Shown here: piece after piece, positions 37,887 to 48,695 of the stretch
Layout of the letters: every line of letters begins with the position of its first letter
Numbering within the stretch: position 1 is the stretch's first letter
NCBI RefSeq assembly: GCF_014196115.1
Contig: NZ_JACIDB010000004.1
Location: forward strand, 1-64,000
Direction of reading: 5' to 3'
Source of the DNA: Sphingomonas aquatilis
GTDB lineage: Bacteria; Pseudomonadota; Alphaproteobacteria; Sphingomonadales; Sphingomonadaceae
DNA length: 64,000 nt
Translations under genes and position numbers: made by a program
Notes under the pieces: model-generated
Told to the model about the DNA's origin: nothing
The model's database searches: none
What the model saw: only the letters and a program-made list of their open reading frames with translations

Positions 37887-38429
37887 TCAGTCGGCCTCGC
37901 CATCACGCCACGCGGCCATGGCCTCTCGATAGCGTCGCTCCTGGTCCGCGCGCGCGGTTTCCAGCCGTTCGCGCTCGCGATCCCGGTCGTTTTCCAGTGC
38001 CTGGCGCTCCTTGCGCAGCGCCGCCTCGCGCGCGGCGAGGTCGCGCCGCGCTACATCGTATCGTTGTTCCGCCTCCTCGATCGCCTGTTCGGCCTGATCG
38101 AGCTTGGAGCGAGAGGGGCGGGGCTTGGGCTTCGTGCGGCGGGGCTTGGCCGGGGGCGCATCCGTCGCGTCTGGCGGCTTGCGCTTGGGGTTGGCCGGCA
38201 AGGCGGCCATATGGTCGTCCACGGTGCCGCGCGTTTTGCGGATGACGTCGCCCGGGTGCGCCAAGGGCTCTTCCATCAGTGCGGCGTCCGTTACCTGCTC
38301 CGCGACACCGCGGGCGAACAGATCGGTCTCCGTACCCCAGGCCTGCAACGCGGCCTTCTGGCTGGGCGCCGCGACATAGGCGTCGTGAAACCCGATCGGG
38401 GTGCGGAAGACCTTTAGTTTGCGCGCCAT
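37887..38429 (-). CDS. Hypothetical protein with basic coiled-coil C-terminus
   Basis: A 180-residue soluble protein. Residues 1-60 form a compact conserved-looking domain (KLKVFRTPIGFHDAYVAAPS, KAALQAWGTETDLFARG). A Lys/Pro-rich linker (PAKPRRTKPKPRPSRSK) follows, then a long charged helix (EQAIEEAEQRYDVARRDLAA and onward) predicted as coiled coil. No known catalytic motif. Similar proteins occur in sphingomonads, but I know of no function. It converges with the GntR gene, 15 bp apart. Confidence 0.75.
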   Translation of the reverse strand: MARKLKVFRTPIGFHDAYVAAPSQKAALQAWGTETDLFARGVAEQVTDAALMEEPLAHPGDVIRKTRGTVDDHMAALPANPKRKPPDATDAPPAKPRRTKPKPRPSRSKLDQAEQAIEEAEQRYDVARRDLAAREAALRKERQALENDRDRERERLETARADQERRYREAMAAWRDGEAD

Positions 38430-38482
38430 GTGGCCTCAACGCGCGGTCAGCATCGAAGGTCTCCACGTAAAAGCCGGAGATC

Positions 38483-39592
38483 TTACTCGGTCAGAAACAC
38501 GACACCCGGCACTGGGGTGGTGCCGACCGCGGGCCGCAAGCGACCGTCGCGCTCCAGCGGCAGGCGGGCGATGCCGCCCGATCGCTCATTGGCGACGAGC
38601 ATGGTGTTCCGGTCTTCCATCAGCAGGAAGAAGCGCGGCCAGTGACCCCCGCATCCGACATGCTGCAGCAGGCTGAGATCACCGTTGGCGCCGATGGCGA
38701 AGACCGCGATGCTGTCGTGCCCGCGATTGGAGACGTAAAGGCGCGTTCCGGCCGCGTTTACCGCGATATGGGCCGCGAAGGACGTGCCGCTGAAGCCGGC
38801 GGGCAGGGTCGATACCTCGGCGCGCCGGCCAAAGCTGCCGTCCGTTTCGGCACGCAATACGGTGACCGTGTTGGCCAGCTCGGCGACGAGATAGGCGACC
38901 GGCAGGCGAGGGTGACGCACCAGATGCCGTGGCCCTGATCCTGCGACGGCACGATAGGCGATGCTGGTCTTCGCGATCCTGCCCGCCGCGCGATCGATAT
39001 GATGCGAGAAGACGGCATCGGCACCGAGGTCGACCGAATGGAGGATGTCGCCGCTGCGATCGAAGCCCACCCAGTGTGCGTGCGGGCCGGCCTGTCGTTT
39101 GGCGTCTGGACCGCTGCCCTGGTGCTGGGCCACCGTAGGGCGGCCCGTCGGAAGCCCCGTCGCCGGATTCAGTGTCCATAGCGCGATGCTGCCACTCGAA
39201 TAGTTCGCCGCCGCCAGCAGCGTGCCGTCGTGCGACAGGGCGATGTGGCACGGGTCTGCGCCCATGGTGGACGACATGGCGATCTGTCGCAGCGATGCGT
39301 CATAGACGCCCATCATGCCCTTTTGCTGCTCGTCCAGCAGATAGCGCAGCCGGTGACGTCGCGACACGACGCCGAAGGAGGCGTTGCGGATCGCGGCATC
39401 AGCGGCGCCGGCGGTCCAGCCGCCCTGTTCCGCGGCCAACGACACCAGCCCGGCGCCGCCTTCCTGCGCATAGGTGCCAGCGAACAGCCGTGGGATGGGG
39501 GCCGCGATGCCGGTGCGTGGCAGCAACCCGATCGCAAGCGCGCCGCCGATGACGGCACGGCGGGATGGGCGGAAGAGAGGCGTGTCGATCAT
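38483..39592 (-). CDS. Lactonase-family beta-propeller protein, Tat-exported
   Basis: A 369-residue protein of the 6-phosphogluconolactonase/carboxymuconate-cyclase-like propeller family. The N-terminus FRPSRRAVIGGALAIGLLP is a twin-arginine signal, so it acts in the periplasm. Family repeats include DPCHIALSHDGTLLAAANYS, SGSIALWTL, SGPRHLVRHPRLPVAYLVAE and VNAAGTRLYVSNRGHDSIAV. Periplasmic location argues against a role in the pentose pathway; it may hydrolyse sugar lactones made by periplasmic dehydrogenases. No clear operon partner. Confidence 0.85.
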   Translation of the reverse strand: MIDTPLFRPSRRAVIGGALAIGLLPRTGIAAPIPRLFAGTYAQEGGAGLVSLAAEQGGWTAGAADAAIRNASFGVVSRRHRLRYLLDEQQKGMMGVYDASLRQIAMSSTMGADPCHIALSHDGTLLAAANYSSGSIALWTLNPATGLPTGRPTVAQHQGSGPDAKRQAGPHAHWVGFDRSGDILHSVDLGADAVFSHHIDRAAGRIAKTSIAYRAVAGSGPRHLVRHPRLPVAYLVAELANTVTVLRAETDGSFGRRAEVSTLPAGFSGTSFAAHIAVNAAGTRLYVSNRGHDSIAVFAIGANGDLSLLQHVGCGGHWPRFFLLMEDRNTMLVANERSGGIARLPLERDGRLRPAVGTTPVPGVVFLTE

Positions 39593-39676
39593 GGCCCGCT
39601 TGAACCCGCCTATGCGCGTCGCGTCAACGTCGGGCTGCTTGCGGCGGGCCGTTCGATTGCGTTTGCGTCGCGCCCG

Positions 39677-40594
39677 CTATTCGAAGCGGCTGGCAAGCCT
39701 TTCGACGAGGAAGTCGACGAACACACGCACCCGCGCGGGCGTTGCGGCGCCGCCGACGAAGACCGCGTGGATCAGCTCGACATCACCGGGATTATAGTCT
39801 TCCAGCAGCGGCACGAGCCGCCCGTCCGCGATCTCGGCCGCGACGCTGAAGCGACCGACGCGAGTGATGCCGACCCCGGCGGCGGCGAGCTGGCCCAGCG
39901 TCTCGCCATTGTTGGCGACGATGCCGCCCTCGACGGACAGCGTGAAATCTTGGCCGTCGCGGCGGAACGGCCAGATCGGTTCGGCGCGGCGGAAGTTGAA
40001 GCTGAGGCAATTATGGGAGTGCAGGTCCTCCGGCACCTGCGGCGTGCCCGCCCGCGCGAGATAGTCGGGCGAGGCGACGATCACCCGGCCGGACTCGCCC
40101 AGCTTGCGCGCGGTCAGCCTGCTGTCGGCGAGCGGGCCGAAGCGGATCGCGACATCGGCCTGTCCGCCCGCGACATCGACCAGCGTGTCGGTCAACGCCA
40201 TGTCGATCAGGATATGCGGATAGGCCCGCGCGAAATCGCCGAGCAGCGGCACGATACACAGCCGTCCGTGTGACAGCGCCGCATTGATCCGCAGCCGCCC
40301 GCGCGGCGCGCCCTGATCGGCGATCTGCTGCTCGGCATCATCGAGATCGGCGAGGATACGCCGCGCAGCGAGCAGATAGGCCTGCCCCTCGGCGGTCAGC
40401 GTCAGCGCACGGGTCGACCGCAGCAACAATCGCACGCCCAGCCGCGCCTCGATCCGGTCGACCGCCCGCGCCACTGCCGATGGCGTCAGCCCCAGCGTGC
40501 GTCCGGCGGCGGAAAAGCTGCCCGCCTCCACGACGCTCGCGAACAGGGCGAGCGACCGGGCGCGGTCCTCTTGTCCGGCAAGCTTTGCATCCAA
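39677..40594 (-). CDS. LysR-family transcriptional regulator
   Basis: A 305-residue LysR regulator. The HTH is FASVVEAGSFSAAGRTLGLT then PSAVARAVDRIEARLGVRLL, followed by a substrate-binding domain with GQADVAIRFGPLADSRL and ESGRVIVASPDYLARAG. Start is a TTG at 40594, chosen because AAAGGA lies eight bases upstream and the HTH then begins at a normal distance; the longer open frame reaches into the neighbour's promoter. It diverges from the aldo-keto reductase/MFS pair across 91 bp and probably controls both. Confidence 0.9.
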   Translation of the reverse strand: MDAKLAGQEDRARSLALFASVVEAGSFSAAGRTLGLTPSAVARAVDRIEARLGVRLLLRSTRALTLTAEGQAYLLAARRILADLDDAEQQIADQGAPRGRLRINAALSHGRLCIVPLLGDFARAYPHILIDMALTDTLVDVAGGQADVAIRFGPLADSRLTARKLGESGRVIVASPDYLARAGTPQVPEDLHSHNCLSFNFRRAEPIWPFRRDGQDFTLSVEGGIVANNGETLGQLAAAGVGITRVGRFSVAAEIADGRLVPLLEDYNPGDVELIHAVFVGGAATPARVRVFVDFLVERLASRFE

Positions 40595-40685
40595 CGCACA
40601 AATCCTTTGCTCCGGCAGGGCATTCCGCCGCCCGGCCCGACCGTCCATTTATGCGCCCGACCAGGACATTCGCAAAGGATCTGTG

Positions 40686-41720
40686 ATGGAATATCGGCAA
40701 TTGGGATCGTCCGGCCTGCGCGTTCCGGCGCTGTCGTTCGGCGCGGGAACCTTCGGTGGCAAGGGGCCGCTGTTCAGCGCCTGGGGCACAAGCGACGCCA
40801 CCGAGGCGCGTCGGCTGGTCGACATCTGCCTCGACGCCGGCGTCACGCTGTTTGACACTGCCGACGTCTATTCGGATGGCGCGTCGGAACAGGTGCTGGG
40901 CGAGGCGATCAAGGGGCGGCGTGATGCCGTCCTGATCTCGGCCAAGACCGGCTTGCCGATGGGCGATGGCCCGCAGGACTGGGGCGCGTCGCGGGCGCGG
41001 CTGATCGGCGCGGTCGAGGCGGCGTTGCGACGGCTGAGCACCGATCGGATCGACCTGCTTCAGCTTCACGCCTTCGACGCCTCCACCCCGGCGGAGGAGG
41101 TAATGGGTACGCTCGACCGGCTGATCGCCGACGGCAAGGTGCGTTATGCCGGCGTCTCCAACTATCCCGGCTGGCAGATCATGAAGGCGCAAGCGTTGGC
41201 CGATCGTCATGGCTGGCCGCGTCTGGTCGCGCATCAGGTCTATTATTCGTTGATCGGCCGCGCCTATGAATGGGATCTGATGCCGCTGGCGGCGGATCAG
41301 GGTGTCGGCGCGCTGGTCTGGAGCCCGCTTGGCTGGGGCCGGCTGACCGGAAAGATCGGGCGCGGACGGCCGATCCCGGCGGGAAGCCGCCTTCATGAAA
41401 CCGCGCAGTTCGCGCCGCCGGTCGAGGATGAGCATCTCTACCGCGTCGTCGATGCGCTGGAGGCGGTGGCGGCCGAGGTGGGCAAGACCGTGCCCCAGGT
41501 CGCAATCAACTGGCTGCTGCGGCGACCGACCGTATCGTCGGTCATCGTCGGCGCACGCAACGAGGCGCAGCTGCGCGACAATCTGGGTGCGGTCGGCTGG
41601 GCGCTGTCGCCCGAGCAGGTGGCCGCGCTCGACGCGGCGAGCGACGTGCTGCCGCCCTATCCGCACACCCCATACCGGCAGCAGGAGGGTTTCGCCCGCC
41701 TCGCGCCGCCGATGGTTTGA
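40686..41720 (+). CDS. Aldo/keto reductase
   Basis: A 344-residue NADPH-dependent TIM-barrel oxidoreductase. The catalytic tetrad is visible: Asp and Tyr in TLFDTADVYSDGASEQVLG, Lys in VLISAKTGLPMG, and His in LLQLHAFDASTPAEEVM. C-terminal cofactor-binding stretch TVSSVIVGARNEAQLRDNLG. ATG at 40686 is supported by AAAGGATCTG upstream. Its stop is 13 bp before the MFS gene, so the two form an operon facing the LysR gene. Substrate unknown, possibly a xenobiotic or reactive aldehyde given the linked efflux pump. Confidence 0.93.
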   Translation: MEYRQLGSSGLRVPALSFGAGTFGGKGPLFSAWGTSDATEARRLVDICLDAGVTLFDTADVYSDGASEQVLGEAIKGRRDAVLISAKTGLPMGDGPQDWGASRARLIGAVEAALRRLSTDRIDLLQLHAFDASTPAEEVMGTLDRLIADGKVRYAGVSNYPGWQIMKAQALADRHGWPRLVAHQVYYSLIGRAYEWDLMPLAADQGVGALVWSPLGWGRLTGKIGRGRPIPAGSRLHETAQFAPPVEDEHLYRVVDALEAVAAEVGKTVPQVAINWLLRRPTVSSVIVGARNEAQLRDNLGAVGWALSPEQVAALDAASDVLPPYPHTPYRQQEGFARLAPPMV

Positions 41721-41733
41721 GGGAGCCACGATC

Positions 41734-42897
41734 ATGAAATTCAACCTCGGATTGCTCGCGCTGGCGGTCGGCGCCTTCGGCATCGGCGTGACCGAGTTCG
41801 CACCGATGGGCATGTTGCCGGTGATCGCGGGCGACCTGCACGTGTCGATCCCCGCCGCCGGGCTGCTGATCAGCGCCTATGCGATGGGCGTGCTGATCGG
41901 CGCGCCGCTGCTGACGCTCACCACCGGGCGGATCGACCGGCGTACTCTGCTGATCGCGCTGATGGGCATCTTCACGCTCGGCAACGCGCTGTCTGCCGCA
42001 GCGGGCGGCTACTGGATGCTGATGGCGGCGCGGGTCGTCACGTCGTTCAACCATGGCGCCTTCTTCGGCGTCGGATCGGTGGTGGCCGCCGGTCTCGTTC
42101 CGCCGGACAAGCGCGCCGGCGCGGTGGCGGCGATGTTCACCGGCCTGACCGTCGCCACGATCGGCGGCGTGCCGGCGGCGACCTGGGTCAGCGAGGCGAT
42201 CGGCTGGCGCACCGCCTTTGCCGGGATCGCGGGCGTCGGTGCGATCGCGATGCTGTCGCTCCGCCTCGCGCTGCCACCGCTCCCCGCTGAAGAAGGCGGC
42301 GACATGCGTGCCGAACTGCGGGTGCTGACGCGCGGGCCGGTGGTGATGGCGCTGGCCCTGACCACGATCGGCTTTGGCGGTGTCTTCACCGTCTTCACCT
42401 ATATCGTCCCGATCCTGCGCGATGTGACGCACGGCTCGACCGGTTATGTCACCGCGATGCTGATGCTGTTCGGGGTCGGTGCGACGATTGGCAATGGTTT
42501 GGGTGGTCGGCTGGCGGACTGGTCGGTCGAGCGGACGCTGATGACCATGCTGACGATCATGGCGCTGACGCTGCTTGCCTTCACGGTTCTCATGCAATGG
42601 CCGGTGACCGCCGCGGTCGCGATCGTGGTCTGGGGCATCGCCAGCTTCGCGATCGTGCCGCCGCTACAGATGCGGGTGATGGATGCGGCTTCGGACGCGC
42701 CGAACCTCGCTTCCGCGATGAACATCGGTGCGTTCAATCTCGGCAACGCCATCGGCGCCGCGCTGGGCGGGGGCGTGATCGGGGTTGGGTTCGGACTGCC
42801 CGCGGTATCGCTCGCGGGCGCGGCGATGGCGGCGGTGGCGCTGGCGATGCTGCTGACGTTCCGGCGTCAGCCGCGCACCGAGGCGTGTCCGGCCTGA
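41734..42897 (+). CDS. MFS efflux transporter (AraJ/YdhP-like)
   Basis: A 387-residue 12-helix major facilitator protein. N-terminal GAFGIGVTEFAPMGMLPVIA in helix 1 is characteristic of the arabinose-efflux/YdhP drug-exporter group, and ISAYAMGVLIGAPLLTLTTG is the motif A neighbourhood. Motif C lies in LTVATIGGVPAATWVSEAIG. GGGAG precedes the ATG at 41734. Co-transcribed with the aldo-keto reductase and probably under the divergent LysR regulator. Confidence 0.92.
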   Translation: MKFNLGLLALAVGAFGIGVTEFAPMGMLPVIAGDLHVSIPAAGLLISAYAMGVLIGAPLLTLTTGRIDRRTLLIALMGIFTLGNALSAAAGGYWMLMAARVVTSFNHGAFFGVGSVVAAGLVPPDKRAGAVAAMFTGLTVATIGGVPAATWVSEAIGWRTAFAGIAGVGAIAMLSLRLALPPLPAEEGGDMRAELRVLTRGPVVMALALTTIGFGGVFTVFTYIVPILRDVTHGSTGYVTAMLMLFGVGATIGNGLGGRLADWSVERTLMTMLTIMALTLLAFTVLMQWPVTAAVAIVVWGIASFAIVPPLQMRVMDAASDAPNLASAMNIGAFNLGNAIGAALGGGVIGVGFGLPAVSLAGAAMAAVALAMLLTFRRQPRTEACPA

Positions 42898-42920
42898 CGT
42901 GCGGCCCCGTTAGCGTCAAG

Positions 42921-43457
42921 TCACAGCCGCTTGCGCATGCGGGTCAATGGCACGACGACGCCCTCGACATGCGTATCGGCCCGCTCAATCGGCGCATAAC
43001 CGCTCGCGGCATATAGCGGCACACCACCCGCCGTGCCCATCAGTTCGACCGCCGAAAACCCTGCCGCCCGCGCCGCCTGTTCGCAAGCGGCGAGGATCAT
43101 TCGGCCGATCCCGCGCCGGACATGATCCGGGTGGGTATACATCGCACGGATTCGGGCGGCGTCCTTCGCCGGATCGAGCAACGCCGGATCGCGCAAGTCG
43201 GTGCTATGGTCGCCGCCATAGAGCGTCACGCGCCGGCTCCAACCGCCGCAGCCGACCGGCACGCCGTGATCCTCGACGACGAAATAGGTGCCGTCGCGCA
43301 CCAATTGCGTGTCGAGCCCCATCACCGCCCGGCTGGCAACGACCTGCGCCGGGGTCAGCACTGCGGCCTGACCCCGATCGATCGACAGCGCCATCAGGTC
43401 ACGTAGCTCCCCTAAATCGGCTTCGGTGGCGATGCGGATGGTCAGCGCGTCGCTCAT
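42921..43457 (-). CDS. GNAT-family N-acetyltransferase
   Basis: A 178-residue acetyltransferase. The acetyl-CoA loop is in YTHPDHVRRGIGRMILAACE (R/Q-x-x-G-x-G/A pattern), preceded by strand-rich TYFVVEDHGVPVGCGGWSRR and followed by AELMGTAGG-like FSAVELMGTAGGVPLY. Its ATG at 43457 overlaps the stop of the upstream MarR-GNAT gene by four bases (ATGA), so translation is coupled. Acceptor substrate unknown. Confidence 0.88.
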   Translation of the reverse strand: MSDALTIRIATEADLGELRDLMALSIDRGQAAVLTPAQVVASRAVMGLDTQLVRDGTYFVVEDHGVPVGCGGWSRRVTLYGGDHSTDLRDPALLDPAKDAARIRAMYTHPDHVRRGIGRMILAACEQAARAAGFSAVELMGTAGGVPLYAASGYAPIERADTHVEGVVVPLTRMRKRL

Positions 43458-44380
43458 GCGGCCAGCTCCAGTCGCCACGTTTCCCCTTGCAGCGGGACGC
43501 CGAACGCGTCGTGCATCGCGGTTTCGACACACACGAACCCCTGCGCGGCATAGATACGGCGCGCCGATTCCAACACCGTGTGCGTCCACAACATGAGCGT
43601 ATGGTAGCCTGTATCCCGCGCGAAGCCGACACAGCGGGCGACCAGCGCATCGCCGATGCCACGGCGCCGGGCAAAGGGCTCGACATGCAACAGGCGCAGC
43701 CGGGCAACGCCGTCGCCTTCGTCGGTGACGAACACGGCGCCCGCCATGACGCCGTCGATGTCGGCGACCCAGCACTGCTCGCGCGCCGGATCGAAGTCGC
43801 GCAGGAACGCCGCGGTCACCTCGCTCTCGAGCGTTTCGAGTTGGCGACCCCAGCCATGGCTTTCGGCATAGAGACGTGACTGGCGCGCGGCTATCAGCGC
43901 GGGCTCGCCGGTGCGGAAAGGCCGGATCATGAACGGTCCACCCGATGCGGGATCGAGCAGCAACCGCGCGCGCGTCAGGGACTCGACCAGATCGCGCCGC
44001 GCCAGGCCGTCCATCGCGCCGAGCAGATCGCTGACGGCGTCGCGCTGGCGGTGGTCCACGATCGCGAACGCCTCACGACCCGCCTCGGTTAGCCGCAGAT
44101 CGCGCGCGCGGGCATCATCACTTCGCCGTACGCGCGCGATCCAGCCGCGCTTTTCGAAGCGCGCGACCAGGCGGCTCAGATACCCCGCGTCCATGTCGAG
44201 CGCGTCCTGCAACACGGTTGCGGTGACGGGCTCGCGCGTCGCGATCTCGAACAGCAACCGCGCTTCTGGCAGGGTCGCCTCGGTCCCGAGGAACCGTGCA
44301 TCAAGTGCGCCGATTGTCTGAGTGTAGAAGCGGTTGAACCGGCGGATCGCGGTGACGTCTGCATGTTCCATGTCCGCCAT
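43454..44380 (-). CDS. MarR-GNAT fusion: transcriptional regulator with acetyltransferase domain
   Basis: A 308-residue two-domain protein. Residues 1-145 form a MarR winged helix (LPEARLLFEIATREPVTATV, DMDAGYLSRLVARFEKRGWI, DDARARDLRLTEAGREAF). Residues 150-308 form a GNAT domain with the CoA motif VEPFARRRGIGDALVARCVG and LMLWTHTVLESARRIYAAQG. Such fusions are known in proteobacteria and actinobacteria, but their acetyl acceptors are poorly defined. It overlaps a second, stand-alone GNAT gene. Start ATG at 44380; another at 44371 is possible. Confidence 0.9.
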   Translation of the reverse strand: MADMEHADVTAIRRFNRFYTQTIGALDARFLGTEATLPEARLLFEIATREPVTATVLQDALDMDAGYLSRLVARFEKRGWIARVRRSDDARARDLRLTEAGREAFAIVDHRQRDAVSDLLGAMDGLARRDLVESLTRARLLLDPASGGPFMIRPFRTGEPALIAARQSRLYAESHGWGRQLETLESEVTAAFLRDFDPAREQCWVADIDGVMAGAVFVTDEGDGVARLRLLHVEPFARRRGIGDALVARCVGFARDTGYHTLMLWTHTVLESARRIYAAQGFVCVETAMHDAFGVPLQGETWRLELAA

Positions 44381-44703
<323 letters not shown>

Positions 44704-44747
44704 ACGTGGAATGCGCCTAGGCGGTGGAGGCCGTGGACGCAAGCATT

Positions 44748-44823
44748 TGGTGGGCCCGGCAGGACTCGAACCCGCAACCTAGCCGTTATGAGCGGCCAGC
44801 TCTAACCATTGAGCTACAGGCCC
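44748..44823 (-). tRNA. tRNA with CAT anticodon, probably tRNA-Ile2
   Basis: A 76-nt minus-strand cloverleaf with encoded CCA. Anticodon loop CTCATAA gives anticodon CAT. The acceptor GGGCCTG pairs with CGGGCCC, giving C4-G69 and C5-G68, features associated with recognition by the lysidine synthetase TilS. That favours the AUA-reading tRNA-Ile2 over elongator tRNA-Met; initiator features (C1 mismatch, three G-C pairs in the anticodon stem) are absent. Confidence 0.85.
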
Positions 44824-44908
44824 CGCCATGATGCTGGCCCGAGCGCTAGCCCAGCTTGGCGGGAAGCGAAAGATGGGAACCGCGTGATCGCAACAGAAAC
44901 GGCAATAG

Positions 44909-44943
44909 AAAAGGGGCGCTTCCCGCATGGGAAACGCCCCTTT
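44909..44943 (-). terminator. Intrinsic terminator after the heptad-repeat lipoprotein gene
   Basis: A long stem (AAAGGGGCG and TTCCC pairing with GGGAA and CGCCCCTTT) around a short loop, ending in TTTTC on the minus strand. Confidence 0.8.
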
Positions 44944-44995
44944 CGATCGTGCAACAGCAGATCGGCGCGTCGAGCGAATGCCCGACGCAGCGCGA

Positions 44996-45259
44996 TTACA
45001 TGTTGTCCGCCTTGGCTTCAGCGGCGTCACGGACGTTGTCCGCAGCGGCGTTGATGTTGTCGGCCTTGTTCTCGAGAACCGCTTCGGCAGTCGCGTTCGA
45101 GGTGTTGTCGGCCATGGCATCCAGGTTGTCGGCCTGCATCTCCATGTTGTCCGCCAGCATGTCCGCGTTGTTCTCAACGGCGGCGGCTTCAGGCGACTTC
45201 GAGCAGGCAGCGACGGACATCAGGCCGGCGGCAGCGAGAACGAAAGCGATCTTCTTCAT
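44996..45259 (-). CDS. Small lipoprotein with seven-residue ADN repeats
   Basis: An 87-residue putative lipoprotein. MKKIAFVLAAAGLMSVAAC is a type II signal peptide with the lipidated Cys at residue 19. The mature part carries ADN at regular spacing: ADNMEMQ-ADNLDAM-ADNTSNA is an exact heptad, repeated less perfectly toward the C-terminus (ADNINAA, ADNVRDA, ending ADNM). This suggests a long helix or coiled coil, Lpp-like in shape, though the terminal Lys of Braun's lipoprotein is missing. ATG at 45259; a longer in-frame start would spoil the signal peptide. Confidence 0.75.
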   Translation of the reverse strand: MKKIAFVLAAAGLMSVAACSKSPEAAAVENNADMLADNMEMQADNLDAMADNTSNATAEAVLENKADNINAAADNVRDAAEAKADNM

Positions 45260-45415
45260 TCGAATGCTCCCAAGCAAAGCAAAAATCGCGGCCGGCCCGA
45301 TCGCCGTCGCGAGGCAGCCCAAATACCGCACGACTCCCCGCGGTCAATCATGAAATTCATCGAAATGAAAGCAAATGGGCCTTCTCCGCGGGTTAGGACG
45401 GGCCGCAACGGGGGT

Positions 45416-46825
45416 TCAGCGACGCGGCGTGACGGACCCGATCTCCTCCGGCGCGTTAGCGACGACGCCCAGCATCGTCGTCCAGGCAGCGACGTTCTGG
45501 CGCAGTTGCACGGGGTCGATCCGCTCCAGCGTATCGTCGGGCGTGTGGTGCGTATCGAAATAGCGCGTGCCGTCCTGGTTGAGATCGACCGCCGCGACGC
45601 CCAGCGCCAGCGTCGGGCCGACATCGGTGCCGTCGCCGCCCACACCGGCGCCACGCGCGATGCCGAGCGGCGCGAGCGCGCTTTGCAGGCGATCGGCCAC
45701 CGGCTTCGCAGTGTCGGGCAGGTTGACCTCGAATCGCCAGACGCGGTCGGCGCCAAAATCGCTCTCGCTGGCGATGGCGTGGCGTTCCTGGCCGTGGACG
45801 CGGGCATAGTCCTTGCCGCCATAGCCGCCCGGCTCTTCGGCACCGAACCAGACGACGCGGATCGTGCGGCGCGGCCGCGGACCGTCGAGCAGGCGCTTGG
45901 CTGCCGCGGTGGTGATCGCGACGCCGCTGGCATCGTCGATGGCGCCGGTGCCGAGGTCCCAGCTGTCGAGGTGCCCGCCGACCAGCACGACGCCGGCCTT
46001 CGGATCGCTGCCCGGCACTTCGGCGATGACGTTGCCCGAGGTGCCGGTGCCCGCGAAGCGCGGCGTCAGCGTCAGCTTCAGCGTGATCGGCTTGCCGCGA
46101 GCGGCGATCCGCTCGATCTGGTCGCCATCGGAGACGGAGAGCGCCGCAGCGGGGATGGGGGCGGTGCCGGTCGGGAAGTTGGTGCCGCCGGTGTGCGGGT
46201 TGCGATGGGGATCGGTGCCGATCGATTTGATCACGATCGCCGCGGCGCCCATTTTCGCCGCCAGCGCCGGCCCGACGAAGCGCGCCGGGCCATAGGCGCC
46301 ATAGCTCGACCCGTCCTGCGTCGGGTCCATCGCATTGCCGACATAGACGATCTTGCCGCGGACGCTGTCGGGCGCGGCATTGGCGAGGTCGCCATAGCTC
46401 TTGAACACGACGAGCGGCGCGGTGAGGCCGCTCGCCGGCGTCGCACCCGAATTGCCGAGCGCCACCAGCTTCAGCTGCTGCGGGAAGGGGGCGAGGACCT
46501 CCGCCGTTTCGACTCCGCGCAGCCAAACGGGCATCTGATATTCTTCGATATGCACGTTCTTGAAGCCGAGCGACTTGAGCTTCGCGACCGCCCAGGTGCG
46601 CGCGCGCGCTTCGGCATCGGTCGCCGCCAGCCGCTGGCCGACCTCGGTCGTCAGCCCCTCGACGATGTCATACGCCAGCGTGTCGGTCAGCGCCGCATCG
46701 CGCAGCGCGGCGACCTTTGGATCGACGGGGGCGGGGACGGGCGGGGCGGTCCGCTGCGCGAACGCGAAGCCGGGCAAGGCCGTGGTCGCGGCGAGGGAGA
46801 GCAGGGCGAGGGCGACGCGCGTCAT
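45416..46825 (-). CDS. M28-family zinc aminopeptidase, exported
   Basis: A 469-residue secreted peptidase. A signal peptide spans residues 1-23 (ALALLSLAATTALPGFAFA). A PA domain (PLVVFKSYGDLANAAPDSVR, KIVYVGNAMD) is inserted ahead of the zinc domain. Metal ligands and the catalytic Glu are seen in VVLVGGHLDSWDLGTGAIDDA (His, bridging Asp), VWFGAEEPGGYGG (Glu pair) and FDTHHTPDDTLE (last His). It probably trims peptides in the periplasm. Divergent from ettA across 190 bp. Confidence 0.93.
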   Translation of the reverse strand: MTRVALALLSLAATTALPGFAFAQRTAPPVPAPVDPKVAALRDAALTDTLAYDIVEGLTTEVGQRLAATDAEARARTWAVAKLKSLGFKNVHIEEYQMPVWLRGVETAEVLAPFPQQLKLVALGNSGATPASGLTAPLVVFKSYGDLANAAPDSVRGKIVYVGNAMDPTQDGSSYGAYGPARFVGPALAAKMGAAAIVIKSIGTDPHRNPHTGGTNFPTGTAPIPAAALSVSDGDQIERIAARGKPITLKLTLTPRFAGTGTSGNVIAEVPGSDPKAGVVLVGGHLDSWDLGTGAIDDASGVAITTAAAKRLLDGPRPRRTIRVVWFGAEEPGGYGGKDYARVHGQERHAIASESDFGADRVWRFEVNLPDTAKPVADRLQSALAPLGIARGAGVGGDGTDVGPTLALGVAAVDLNQDGTRYFDTHHTPDDTLERIDPVQLRQNVAAWTTMLGVVANAPEEIGSVTPRR

Positions 46826-47015
46826 ATTCGGTAAATCCCCTTGTCGTTTTTATCGTCTGCCCACGCGTGCCCGAAGCGGCGCCGGCACACAAGCGGGTCA
46901 GCATAGACCCAGCGCGACACGGCCGTGGCGGCTGGCATTTGCACGCGCGCCGGCCAATCGCTACATGGCGGAGCAAATCTCCCAACCCTTTCCAGCCTTC
47001 AGGAGCCGTCGGCAC

Positions 47016-48694
<1,679 letters not shown>

Positions 48695-48695
<1 letters not shown>

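Noticed and set aside
44748..44823. Elongator or initiator tRNA-Met
   Set aside because: Anticodon CAT fits, but C4-G69 and C5-G68 favour tRNA-Ile2 and initiator features are absent; elongator Met is kept only as an alternative.
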